Below, piece after piece: positions 15,003 through 23,253 of a stretch of DNA of 30,214 nucleotides. Position numbers and translations under genes: made by a program. The stretch comes from DAIDJM01 sp964250215 (lineage in GTDB: Bacteria; Pseudomonadota; Alphaproteobacteria; Acetobacterales; Acetobacteraceae), in NCBI GenBank assembly GCA_964250215.1, contig CAXUEX010000016.1, positions 1 to 30,214 on the forward strand. Reading direction: 5' to 3'. The notes beneath the pieces were generated by a model. It worked only from the letters and a program-made list of their open reading frames with translations. It ran no database searches and was not told the DNA's origin. Each line of letters starts with the position of its first letter. Position 1 is the stretch's first letter.

Positions 15003-15359
15003 ATGCGCTCCCCGTTCCAACCGTCGGCCACAGCCTTCGCACCCCTTGGCCTGGCAGCGCTGGCCCTCGCAGGCTGCGGTCCGAAACCGCAAGTCGATTC
15101 CGACGCGTCCCTGCGCAGCTTCGCTCCGGCTGCCAGCGTGGCCGCGCAACTGCCGCTACATGCCAACGCCGGCGAACCCTATCAGGACCATCTCGGCCCC
15201 GCCTTCCCGGTCGGCTCCGCCCCGTCGGTCCATGACACCGGCGGCGAGCGCATCCCGTCCTTTCCCGCAAGCGAACCGCCCATGGCGCAACCCGGCGGCC
15301 AAGTGCTGATGCCGAATGGCGGCGGGCGCATCGTGCAATCGGTTAATTCGCTGCCATAG
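15003..15359 (+). CDS. Small proline/glycine-rich lipoprotein of unknown function
   Basis: The product has 118 residues. A signal peptide with the lipobox LAGC gives C25 as the lipidated residue; the next residue is Gly, so outer-membrane sorting is expected. The mature part is of low complexity and probably disordered: Pro, Gly, Ala and Ser rich, ending MPNGGGRIVQSVNSLP. No known domain is recognised. The ATG at 15003 has GGAAA about 7 bases upstream. The 156 bases between it and the tRNA hold nothing I can name. It ends only 7 bases before the stop of the convergent efflux outer-membrane gene. Confidence 0.65.
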   Translation: MRSPFQPSATAFAPLGLAALALAGCGPKPQVDSDASLRSFAPAASVAAQLPLHANAGEPYQDHLGPAFPVGSAPSVHDTGGERIPSFPASEPPMAQPGGQVLMPNGGGRIVQSVNSLP

Positions 15360-15366
15360 GGCTGGT

Positions 15367-16806
15367 TCACCGCGAAGCCTTGAGCGTTGGCAGATCGGCT
15401 GTGCTCCAGCCGCCGCCGAGAGCCCTGATCAGCCCGATCGTGGCATCGAGCCGCCGGGCGCGTAGATCGATCGCGGCGATTTCCGCCTGCAGGAACGCGG
15501 TTTGCGCCGTGACCACGTCGAGGTAGCTCACCGCGCCGTTGTCGTAGAGCGCCATCGACATACGCAGCGTCTGATCCGCGGCAGCGGCGGCCGCCGCCTG
15601 CTGCGCTTCCTCCTGGCTGAGCCAGTGCAGATTGGAAAGCTCGTCCTCCACATCGGCGAAGGCGTCGAGCACGGTTTCGCGATATTGCGCGGCCGTTATG
15701 TGCCAGACGGCGGTGGCTGCGGCGAGTTCCGCATGGCGCAGCCCGCCCTCGAACAGCGGCAGCGCCAGGCCTGGGCCGAGTGTCCAGAAACTGTCCGGCA
15801 GCGTGACCAGGTTGAAGCCGGTATCCTGCAGGCCGAGGATCGCGTTCAGCGAAATGTTCGGATAGAAGGCCGCGCGCGTCACGCCGATTTCGGCATTGGC
15901 CGCCATCACCTGCCGCTCGGCCGAGGCGATATCCGGTCGGCGCTGCAGCAGCGTGGCCGGGATGCCGGCGGAGACCGGCGGCGGCACCGGCAGCGCGGGG
16001 GAAGCCGGTAGAGCAAGGTCGGACGGCGGCACGCCGATCAGCACCGCGATTGCGTGTGCCACCAGCGCGCGGCGCGCGATCGCATCCGATAGCTGCGCTT
16101 CCGCATCGTTGAGCTGCGTCTCGGCCTGCGCGACATCGATGCCGGACGCGATCTTGCCGGCGAACCGATTCTGCGTCAATTGCGCGGCCTGCCGGTAGGT
16201 GCCCACCGTGCGTTGCAGGAACGCGATACGTGCATCGAAGCCGCGCAGCTCGAAATAGTCACTGGCGAGCTCGGCATGCAGACTGAGCTGCAGCGTCGCC
16301 AGATCGGCCGCACTCGCCTGCGCGGCCGCGCGTCCGGCGCGGATGGAGTTGGCCAGCCGGTCCCAGAAATCGATTTCGTAGGTTGCTGTCGCGTCGATCA
16401 GGTTGTTCAGATACTGGTTCGGCTGGTGCGGGCTGCGCAGCGGCCGCCGCGCCGATTGCCGGTTTGTCGTGATCTGGCCGCCCACGGCGATTTGCGGGTA
16501 CAGCCCGGCCTCTGCCTCCTGCGAGATCGCGCGCGCGCGGTCGAACACCGCCGCGGCGCCGGCCAGCGCCGGATTGCCGCTTTCGACACGGCCTTCCAGC
16601 TGGTCGAGCGTCGCGTCGCCGAACGCGATCCACCATGCGCCGCGCGGCAACGAATCCTGCGGCTGCGCGGGATGCCAGGCCGCCGCTTCGCTATAGGTGA
16701 CCGGCACCTGCACGACCGGCACGTGATAACGCGGAGCCAGATCGCAGCCGGCCAGCGCCATCAGCGTGAGCGCTGGAAATGCGGCTTTCAGACGAGATTG
16801 TCTCAC
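15367..16806 (-). CDS. RND efflux outer-membrane lipoprotein (NodT/OprM family)
   Basis: This is an outer-membrane factor of 479 residues, the TolC-like exit duct of the tripartite pump. It has the lipobox MALAGC with C21, then DLAPRYHVPVVQVPVTY typical of NodT. Two repeats of paired helices follow, with family marks DFWDRLANSIRAGRAAAQAS and ELASDYFELRGFDARIAFLQRTV in repeat one and RRPDIASAERQVMAANAEIGVTRAAFYPNISL in repeat two. The GTG at 16806 is chosen because it overlaps the adaptor stop as GTGA and places the lipoprotein signal at the N-terminus. It is the last gene of the three-gene operon. Substrate cannot be told from this subunit. Confidence 0.93.
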   Translation of the reverse strand: MRQSRLKAAFPALTLMALAGCDLAPRYHVPVVQVPVTYSEAAAWHPAQPQDSLPRGAWWIAFGDATLDQLEGRVESGNPALAGAAAVFDRARAISQEAEAGLYPQIAVGGQITTNRQSARRPLRSPHQPNQYLNNLIDATATYEIDFWDRLANSIRAGRAAAQASAADLATLQLSLHAELASDYFELRGFDARIAFLQRTVGTYRQAAQLTQNRFAGKIASGIDVAQAETQLNDAEAQLSDAIARRALVAHAIAVLIGVPPSDLALPASPALPVPPPVSAGIPATLLQRRPDIASAERQVMAANAEIGVTRAAFYPNISLNAILGLQDTGFNLVTLPDSFWTLGPGLALPLFEGGLRHAELAAATAVWHITAAQYRETVLDAFADVEDELSNLHWLSQEEAQQAAAAAAADQTLRMSMALYDNGAVSYLDVVTAQTAFLQAEIAAIDLRARRLDATIGLIRALGGGWSTADLPTLKASR

Positions 16807-18011
16807 GGCTTCTGGGCGGCGGCGGACTGAAAGATACGTACCGTTTCGCCATTGGTGAGGCTGTCGGGCGGATTGTCGATCACCCGGTCGTCCGGGCCGA
16901 TGCCGCTTACCACCTCGACGGTATTGCCGGTGTCGGTGCCGAGCGTGACACGTCGTAGCTCGACGCGGTTGTCCGGCCCGAGTATCGCGAGCTGCGGACC
17001 TGCGGCCTGGAAGATCAACGCGCCGGCGGGCACCTGCAGGTGGTTTGCCGGGTGCTCCACGCGGAAACTCACCTCCGCATACGTGCCTGGCCATAATTCA
17101 CCCGCGGCGTTGGGGGCCAGCAGCTCAAACAACGCGGTGCGGGAGTTCACGTTCACGGCGTTGGCGGAGGTATTCAGTTGGGCGGGAAAGGTGCGGCCGG
17201 GATATTGCGGCAGGCTCAGCGTGGCCTCGGTGCCCGGCGGCAGCTCGGCCACGAACGCCTGCGGCACCGGCACATAGACGCGCATGACGTGCACGTCGGC
17301 CACCCGGAACAGTTCGTGTCCATCACCGCTGCCGGCCTGGATCAGCGCGCCGACATCGGTGCGGCGGGCGGTGACGATGCCGTCGAAGGGTGCGACGATG
17401 GTCTTGAAGTTTTCCATCGCCTGCAGTCGGCTCACATCGGCCTGGGCCGCCTGCAACAAGGCGAGCTTGGCTTCGGCTTCGGCCTGTTTCTCGTCGGCGG
17501 TCTGTTCCGCGACCGATTTCGTCGCCAGCAGCGAGCGCCAGCGCGCGGCCGTTACGGCGGCAAACCTCTGATCGGCTCGTGCCACCGCCACACGCGCGCG
17601 CGCTTGGTTCAACTGCTCGTCCAGTTCCGGCGTTTCGATTACCGCCAGCACCTCGCCGCGCTTCACGTGCGCGCCGATATCGCGGTACCAGGCTTTCAGG
17701 TAACCATCCACGCGCGCATAGATCGCTGCATCGTAGAATGCTTCGACGTTGCCGGGCAGCTTCAGCTCCTGACTGCCGCCGGTTGTCGCCGGGTGGATCA
17801 CCGCTACGGTTGGGATCGCTTGCGTATCGGTCCAGCGTTCCAGTTTTGCCTGGCTTTGCTCGCGGCCGAGAATGCCGATGCCGGCCAGCACCACGAGCGC
17901 GGCCACGAACACGATCAGCCACAGCACCGGCCGCGTCCGCCGCCGCGGTCCGGCGGTGCGCGGCGGCGGCGGCGGCGGCTGATGGTGCTGCGTCGGGTGG
18001 ATGTCAGGCAT
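16803..18011 (-). CDS. RND efflux periplasmic adaptor (membrane fusion protein)
   Basis: The product has 402 residues. The cytoplasmic N-tail is rich in His and Pro (six prolines at 12-17) and basic, followed by a single membrane anchor at about 28-48 (PVLWLIVFVAALVVLAGIGI). Then come the barrel-sandwich lipoyl half (NVEAFYDAAIYARVDGYLKAWYRDIGAHVKRGEVLAVIETPELD), a helical hairpin (about 100-170), the second lipoyl half (TIVAPFDGIVTARRTDVGALI) and the beta-barrel (VYVPVPQAFVAELPPGTEA). It links the permease with the outer-membrane factor. The ATG at 18011 overlaps the permease stop by 8 bases, showing translational coupling. Most adaptors of HAE-1 pumps are lipoproteins or have a cleaved signal; this one keeps an anchor instead. 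Confidence 0.93.
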   Translation of the reverse strand: MPDIHPTQHHQPPPPPPRTAGPRRRTRPVLWLIVFVAALVVLAGIGILGREQSQAKLERWTDTQAIPTVAVIHPATTGGSQELKLPGNVEAFYDAAIYARVDGYLKAWYRDIGAHVKRGEVLAVIETPELDEQLNQARARVAVARADQRFAAVTAARWRSLLATKSVAEQTADEKQAEAEAKLALLQAAQADVSRLQAMENFKTIVAPFDGIVTARRTDVGALIQAGSGDGHELFRVADVHVMRVYVPVPQAFVAELPPGTEATLSLPQYPGRTFPAQLNTSANAVNVNSRTALFELLAPNAAGELWPGTYAEVSFRVEHPANHLQVPAGALIFQAAGPQLAILGPDNRVELRRVTLGTDTGNTVEVVSGIGPDDRVIDNPPDSLTNGETVRIFQSAAAQKP

Positions 18012-21000
18012 GGTGCGGGGCTCCCTGCGGCACCGGACGGCGGCTGGGCCGCGCGTGCACCATCGCGAACACGGAAGGCACGAACAGCAACGTTGCACAG
18101 GTTGCGAGCAGCAGGCCACCGATCACGGCGCGGCCGAGCGGAGCGTTCTGCTCGCCGCCTTCGCCCAGGCCCAACGCCATCGGCAGCATGCCGATGATCA
18201 TCGCCAGCGCCGTCATCAGCACCGGCCGGAAGCGCATCACGCCGGCTTCGATGGCCGACGTCACCGCGCCGCGCCCGCGCTCGAGTTCGCTGCGCGCGAA
18301 ACTCACCACCAGGATGCTGTTCGCGGTTGCCACACCCATGCACATGATGGCCCCGGTCAGCGCCGGCACCGATAGCGTGGTGCCGGTCAGGAATAGCATC
18401 CATACGATACCGGCAAGGGCCGCCGGCAATGCCGTGATGATCACGAACGGATCGAGCCAAGACTGGAAGTTCACGACGATGAGCAGATAGATCAGCAGCA
18501 CCGCGGCGCCGATGCCGAAGAAGAGTTGCGAGAACGCCGACTGCATGGTGGCTGCCTGGCCGCGCACGGTCACCACGCTGCCGGGCGGCACGGCGCTTTG
18601 TGTGTCGTGCACGATGCGCTGGATATCGGCGACCACGCCGCCCAGATCGCGGCCCTGCACCGCGCCATAGATGTCCACGGTGGGCTGCACGTCGTAATGC
18701 GTGACAACCGCGTCGCTCACGGTGCGGCGCACGCGCGCGAGACCGCCAAGCAGCGCGGTTCCGCCCTTGCCCGAGATCGGCACGTTGTCGAGATTGCCGA
18801 GCGTGTCGATGGTATACTGCGGCAACTGCGCCACCACCGAGTAAGAGACGCCATTGCGCGGATTGAGCCAGAAGCTGGGGTTCTGCTGTCCGCTGCCGGT
18901 GAGGGAGACGAGCACGTCGTTGGCCACGTCCTTTTCGGTCAGACCGATTCCCGCCGCCAATTGCCGGTCGACATCGACATAAAAGGTCGGCACGTTGTCC
19001 GCCTGTTGCAGCCGCGCATCGGCCAGCCCCGGCACGCGCCGCAACCGTGCCAGCAGCTTGCGGGCATATTCGCGGTTCTGGTCGCCATGCGGCCCGGATA
19101 CCTGCACGTCCACCGGCGCGGGCACACCGAAATTGAGAATCTGGCTGATGATATCGGCGGGCAGGAACGCGAACTGCGTGGCCGGGAAATGCTGCGGCAG
19201 TATCGTGCGCAGTTCCTGCACGTACCGCGCGGTCGGCCGGTGATCGGGGCCGAGCGAAATCAGGATATCCGCATCCTGCACGCCGACCGTGCCGGAATTG
19301 TTGTAGGCCATGTTGATGCCGCTTACCGGCAGCCCGACGTTATCGACGATGCTGGCAAGCTCGCGCTTCGGCACCGTTTGGCGGATCAGCCCCTCCACCT
19401 GGTCGCAGAGCCGCGTCATTTCCTCGATGCGCAACCCGGTCTGGCCGCGCACATGCAGCTTCATCTGGCCAGCATCGACACTGGGAAAGAAGTTCTCGCC
19501 CAGAAACGGCACGAGCACGAAAGAGGCGAGCACCAGCGCGAGGAAGCCAATCATGAACCGCCCCCGATAGCGGACGCAGACCACCAGCAGCACGCGATAG
19601 CGGCGGCGCACCTGTTCGAACCGGTGTTCGAACCCGCGCTGGAACCGCACCAGCGGATTGCGCGTGGTCGGCGCTTCGTGCCCATGCCCATGCCCGTGCC
19701 CGTGCACCGCCTGATGGCGCAGCAGGAAATTCGCCATGGTGGGCACCAGCGTGCGCGACAACACAAACGACGCGATCATCGCGAACACCACCGCTTCGGC
19801 TAGCGGCAGGAACAGATAGCCGGCGACGCCGCCCAACTGGAACATCGGCACGAACACGATGCAGATGCACATCAGCGACACGAAAGCCGGCACCACGATC
19901 TGGTGCGCGCCGTCCATGATGGCGGTGGTGATCCGCTTGCCGAGTTCGAGATGGTAGTTGATGTTCTCGATGGTGACTGTGGCGTCGTCCACCAGGATGC
20001 CGACCGCGAGCGCCAGACCGCCCAGCGTCATGACGTTGATGGTCTGACCCACGACCGACAGCAGGATGATCGAGCTCAGCACGGCGAGCGGGATCGACAC
20101 CATGATGATCAGCGTCGATCGCCAACTGCCGAGGAAGATCAGGATCATCAGCCCGGTCAGCACGGCCGCGATCGCGCCCTCGCGGATCACGCCGCTCACC
20201 GCCGCTTTCACGAACACCGACATGTCGCCAACGGCGGTAAGATGCAGCGCCGGCGGGAGACCTGCCAACATGCGTGGCAGCAGCGCATGGATGCCGTCGA
20301 TGATGTCGAGCGTGGAGGCCGAGCCCGCCTTCAGGATCGACATCAGCACAGCCTTGCTGCCGTTCACGCGCACCACGTTGGTCTGAGGCGGATAGCCGTC
20401 GTGCACAAAAGCCACGTCGCCCACCGTCAGCACGGCGCCACCCACCACGCGCAACGGCACCTTGTTCAGTTGTTCGATCAGCGTCGGGCTGGCGTTGAGA
20501 TCGACATTGTATTCGAACCGCCCGACCTTCTCCGTGCCGCCGGGCAGCACCAGGTTCTGCGCGGAGATCGCGTTCACCACGTCGTTGGCGGAAAGTCCGT
20601 GCGCCTGTAGCGCGTGCTGGTCGATATCCACCTGCACCTGGCGGAACAGGCCGCCATAGGGCGAGGGTACGGCGGCACCCTGCACGGTTGCAAGCTGCGG
20701 CCGGATTTCGTTCTGGCCGATATCGAACAATTTTGATTGCGACAGCGATTTGCTGGACAGCGCGAGCTGCAGGATGGGCACGCTGGAGGCGTTGAAGCTC
20801 AGTACATAGGGCGGCGTAATGCCGGGCGGCAGCAGCTTCAGCACGGTCTGCGAGGCGGCCGTCACCTGCGCGATCGCAGCGTTGATGTTCACGTTCGGCT
20901 GAAAGAATATCTTCACCACGCCATAGCCGGGCATCGAGTTGCTCTCGATATGCTCGATGTCGTTAACCTGGCTGGAGAGCGTGCGCTCGTAGAAATAGAC

Positions 21001-21192
21001 GACGCGGCCCGACATGTCGTCCGGCGTCATGCCCTTATACGTCCACACCGCGGCGACGACCGGGATGTTGATGCTGGGAAAGATGTCGGTGGGCGTGCGA
21101 ATCGCGGCGAGCGCGCCGAACACCAGGATCAGCACCGCCATCACCACGAAGGTGTAGGGGCGCTGCAGTGCAACGCGTACAAGCGCGATCAT
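18004..21192 (-). CDS. RND efflux permease (HAE-1-like, AcrB/MdtB-type)
   Basis: This is a proton-driven inner-membrane pump of 1062 residues, full length, with twelve transmembrane helices and two large periplasmic loops. The proton-relay pair is D402-D403 in GILVDDATVTIENI, at the place of AcrB D407-D408. Other marks are IRTPTDIFPSINIPVV at the porter N-terminus, GGLALAVGILVDD in TM4, and GAIMCMGVATANSILVVSFA with GAVTSAIEAGVMRFRPVLMTALAMIIGMLPMAL in the C-terminal half. Between the two halves the cytoplasmic loop carries HGHGHGHGH (residues 497-505), not usual for drug pumps. It is the first gene of the operon permease-adaptor-outer-membrane factor; no TetR or MarR regulator is adjacent. 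The substrate is unknown. Confidence 0.94.
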   Translation of the reverse strand: MIALVRVALQRPYTFVVMAVLILVFGALAAIRTPTDIFPSINIPVVAAVWTYKGMTPDDMSGRVVYFYERTLSSQVNDIEHIESNSMPGYGVVKIFFQPNVNINAAIAQVTAASQTVLKLLPPGITPPYVLSFNASSVPILQLALSSKSLSQSKLFDIGQNEIRPQLATVQGAAVPSPYGGLFRQVQVDIDQHALQAHGLSANDVVNAISAQNLVLPGGTEKVGRFEYNVDLNASPTLIEQLNKVPLRVVGGAVLTVGDVAFVHDGYPPQTNVVRVNGSKAVLMSILKAGSASTLDIIDGIHALLPRMLAGLPPALHLTAVGDMSVFVKAAVSGVIREGAIAAVLTGLMILIFLGSWRSTLIIMVSIPLAVLSSIILLSVVGQTINVMTLGGLALAVGILVDDATVTIENINYHLELGKRITTAIMDGAHQIVVPAFVSLMCICIVFVPMFQLGGVAGYLFLPLAEAVVFAMIASFVLSRTLVPTMANFLLRHQAVHGHGHGHGHEAPTTRNPLVRFQRGFEHRFEQVRRRYRVLLVVCVRYRGRFMIGFLALVLASFVLVPFLGENFFPSVDAGQMKLHVRGQTGLRIEEMTRLCDQVEGLIRQTVPKRELASIVDNVGLPVSGINMAYNNSGTVGVQDADILISLGPDHRPTARYVQELRTILPQHFPATQFAFLPADIISQILNFGVPAPVDVQVSGPHGDQNREYARKLLARLRRVPGLADARLQQADNVPTFYVDVDRQLAAGIGLTEKDVANDVLVSLTGSGQQNPSFWLNPRNGVSYSVVAQLPQYTIDTLGNLDNVPISGKGGTALLGGLARVRRTVSDAVVTHYDVQPTVDIYGAVQGRDLGGVVADIQRIVHDTQSAVPPGSVVTVRGQAATMQSAFSQLFFGIGAAVLLIYLLIVVNFQSWLDPFVIITALPAALAGIVWMLFLTGTTLSVPALTGAIMCMGVATANSILVVSFARSELERGRGAVTSAIEAGVMRFRPVLMTALAMIIGMLPMALGLGEGGEQNAPLGRAVIGGLLLATCATLLFVPSVFAMVHARPSRRPVPQGAPHHA

Positions 21193-21516
21193 GCGGCGGT
21201 CGGAGCCTGGGCGAGCGGGATCATGCGGGCTAAGTCCTCAGCCTTGGCTGTAACAGCGGACAGCGCCCGGCGTTGACTATAATCGGTTTTAAGGCGGCTC
21301 CCGGAACCCCATACGCCGCCGCTTGCGACAATTCCGTGACAACGGAATCGTGACGTCGCAAAAACTGAATTAAAATGGACTTTAGTGCGACATTTTGTCC
21401 ACACCTGCCGGACGAAAGATACAGCACGCCGCCCGCAAGCGCCAGAGCGGGTGTCCGAACCCCCGCGGCGTCCGCTAGGTGTGTCGCGCCACGCTCGCTG
21501 ACTCCGGGGATTCCGC
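21193..21516. other. Divergent intergenic region between RND operon and porin
   Basis: These 324 bases have no supportable gene. They hold the start regions of both divergent transcription units. The centre (about 21270-21400) is clearly richer in A and T than its surroundings and contains a nested dyad (listed separately), TAAAAT at 21371-21376, and the pair GGAC/GTCC around 21377-21400. A GATCATGCGG 10-mer occurs twice near the permease start (about 21187 and 21221). No tRNA, small RNA or terminator is apparent. Confidence 0.6.
21323..21361. promoter_or_regulatory. Nested inverted repeat, candidate operator for RND operon and/or porin
   Basis: The inner dyad is ATTCCGT (21331-21337), 4-base spacer GACA, ACGGAAT (21342-21348). 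The outer dyad is TTGCGAC (21323-21329) with GTCGCAA (21355-21361). Both are perfect 7-mers, separated from each other by 1 base on the left and 6 on the right. GTGAC also repeats directly at 21336 and 21350. TAAAAT at 21371-21376 lies 15 bases after GTGACG at 21350-21355, so the dyad would overlap a weak porin-directed promoter. No candidate binding protein is encoded next to it. Confidence 0.45.
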
Positions 21517-23253
21517 ATGCGCCGCACCGCCAAAAGCACCTGGCTCGCCGCCACCGCGTTCGGCCTCACCGCCAGCGCCACGCAAGCCCATGCGCAGGCC
21601 GACGATGCGCGCCTGCAATCCATCGAGCATCAGATCCAGTCGCTGCAAAGCGAGCTGCGGCATATGAAATCCGATCTCGCCGCGCGCAATCACGAAATCA
21701 GCGCCGCCCGCGAAGCCGCCGCGCGCGCCAACGCCGCCGCCGATCTGGCGCGCCAGGCCCAAGCCAGCCCGGGCGCCAGTTCCGGCTTCGCCACCGCCCT
21801 GCCGCAGGTGCCGAACGGCTACGCGCTGGTGCGCACCAACGGCCCCGGCGAGCCCGAACACCTGGTGCTCGAACGCGTCGAAATCGCCCCGCCCGAAGGG
21901 CCGCCGCTGCCGCAGGGCGCCTTCCGAGTCGGCGACGTCACCGTCACCCTCGGCGGCTTCATCGAATTGGCCGGCATCTACCGGTCCCGCAACGAAGTGG
22001 CGGACGTTCTGTCGAACTTCAACACCGGCATCCCGCTGCGCAACTCACCGAACTATCACCAGCCCGAATTCCGCGAAACCGCGCGCCAGAGCCGCGCCTC
22101 GGCCCTGGTCGAAGCGCAGCCCGATTCCGTCACCAAGCTTTCCGCCTACATGGAGATCGATTTCCTCGCTGGCGCGCCCACCGCCAATTCCAACGAAAGC
22201 AACAGCTACAGCCCGCGCATCCGGCACGCCTACCTCACCTACGATCGCAGCGATTGGGGCCTGGAATTGCTGGCCGGCCAAACCTGGTCGTTGCTCACGC
22301 TGAACAAGGGTGGCATCGTACCCCGTGGCGAAGCCATCCCGCTCACCATCGACGCACAATACGTGCCGGGCTTCACCTGGTCGCGCGAACCGCAATTCCG
22401 CGTGGTGAAAAGTTTCGATAACCAGCTCTTCTGGCTGGCCGCGTCGGCGGAAAATCCGCAAACCGTGTATTACACCGGCCCCAACGGCCTGGCACCCTCC
22501 GCGCTCGGCACCGTCAACATCACCAACCCCGGCGGCTCGGGATTCCCGTCCACCACGAATTACAGCGACAACGTCGCCCCCGACATCCAAGCCAAGGCCG
22601 CCTACACGCCCGCCTTCGGCAGCTTCCAGATTTATGGCGTCGGCACCGTGGAGCACGATCGCGTCAGCCTGCCCGGCACCGGCTTTTCCAACACGCATTT
22701 CGCCGGCGGCGGCGGCGCGGCCGCCTACATCCACATCATCCCGAAACTGCTCGATTTCCGCGTCAGCGGCATGGCGGGCGAGGGCATCGGCCGCTTCGGC
22801 AGCGGCCAGTTACCCGATGCGGTGGTCGGCTCGGATGGCCAGCCCATTCCTATTCCGGAATGGCTCGCCCTGGTCGGCCTGGAAGCGCACCCCAATCCTG
22901 CCCTCGACATCTACGGCTATCTCGGCACCGAGCAGGAAAGTGCGAGGTATTTCCAGGCCGACGTGAAAGGCAAGCTGCTCGGCTACGGCTACGGCAGCCC
23001 GCTCTATTCGAACGAAACCTGCGACATCGAACTCGGCGCCTCCACCGGCTGCGTCGGCAACACCTCCGGCGTCACCCAGGGAACCGTCGGTGCATGGTAT
23101 AAATTCGTGCACGGCGATTACGGCATGATGGAGGTCGGCGCGCAATACTCCTACACCTACCGCGCGGTGTTCCAGGGCCTCGGCAAAACCCCGCATACCG
23201 ACGAGAACATCGTGATGCTCAGCTTCCGCTACTATCCGTTCCAGAAGAAATAG
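21517..23253 (+). CDS. Outer-membrane porin with N-terminal coiled coil (DcaP-like)
   Basis: The product has 578 residues. The signal peptide ends near THAHAQA-like sequence (residue about 27). Residues 30-80 form a heptad-like coiled coil (LQSIEHQIQSLQSELRHMKS and following), suited to trimer formation in the periplasm. The barrel starts near residue 140 (VTVTLGGFIELAGIYRSR) and contains RHAYLTYDRSDWGLELLAGQTWSLL, a DcaP-type pattern (R-H-A-Y then L-A-G-Q-T-W). Alternating strand patterns run to the end, which reads IVMLSFRYYPFQKK; the final strand is followed by two Lys rather than ending in Phe. DcaP porins import small dicarboxylates, phthalates and related compounds, but the substrate here is unknown. 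The last 35 bases overlap the end of the convergent kinase gene. Confidence 0.8.
   Translation: MRRTAKSTWLAATAFGLTASATQAHAQADDARLQSIEHQIQSLQSELRHMKSDLAARNHEISAAREAAARANAAADLARQAQASPGASSGFATALPQVPNGYALVRTNGPGEPEHLVLERVEIAPPEGPPLPQGAFRVGDVTVTLGGFIELAGIYRSRNEVADVLSNFNTGIPLRNSPNYHQPEFRETARQSRASALVEAQPDSVTKLSAYMEIDFLAGAPTANSNESNSYSPRIRHAYLTYDRSDWGLELLAGQTWSLLTLNKGGIVPRGEAIPLTIDAQYVPGFTWSREPQFRVVKSFDNQLFWLAASAENPQTVYYTGPNGLAPSALGTVNITNPGGSGFPSTTNYSDNVAPDIQAKAAYTPAFGSFQIYGVGTVEHDRVSLPGTGFSNTHFAGGGGAAAYIHIIPKLLDFRVSGMAGEGIGRFGSGQLPDAVVGSDGQPIPIPEWLALVGLEAHPNPALDIYGYLGTEQESARYFQADVKGKLLGYGYGSPLYSNETCDIELGASTGCVGNTSGVTQGTVGAWYKFVHGDYGMMEVGAQYSYTYRAVFQGLGKTPHTDENIVMLSFRYYPFQKK

Noticed and set aside
19678..19704. 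His-Gly codon repeat as a CRISPR or satellite repeat
   Set aside because: It is a short in-frame coding repeat with no spacers.
18526..19803. Plus-strand 425-codon frame inside the RND permease
   Set aside because: Antisense to a full-length, well-conserved permease; His/Arg-rich composition typical of antisense frames.
21273..21283. TTGACTATAAT as a sigma-70 promoter
   Set aside because: The -35-like and -10-like hexamers abut rather than being 16-18 bases apart, and no matching partner box lies at proper distance on either side.
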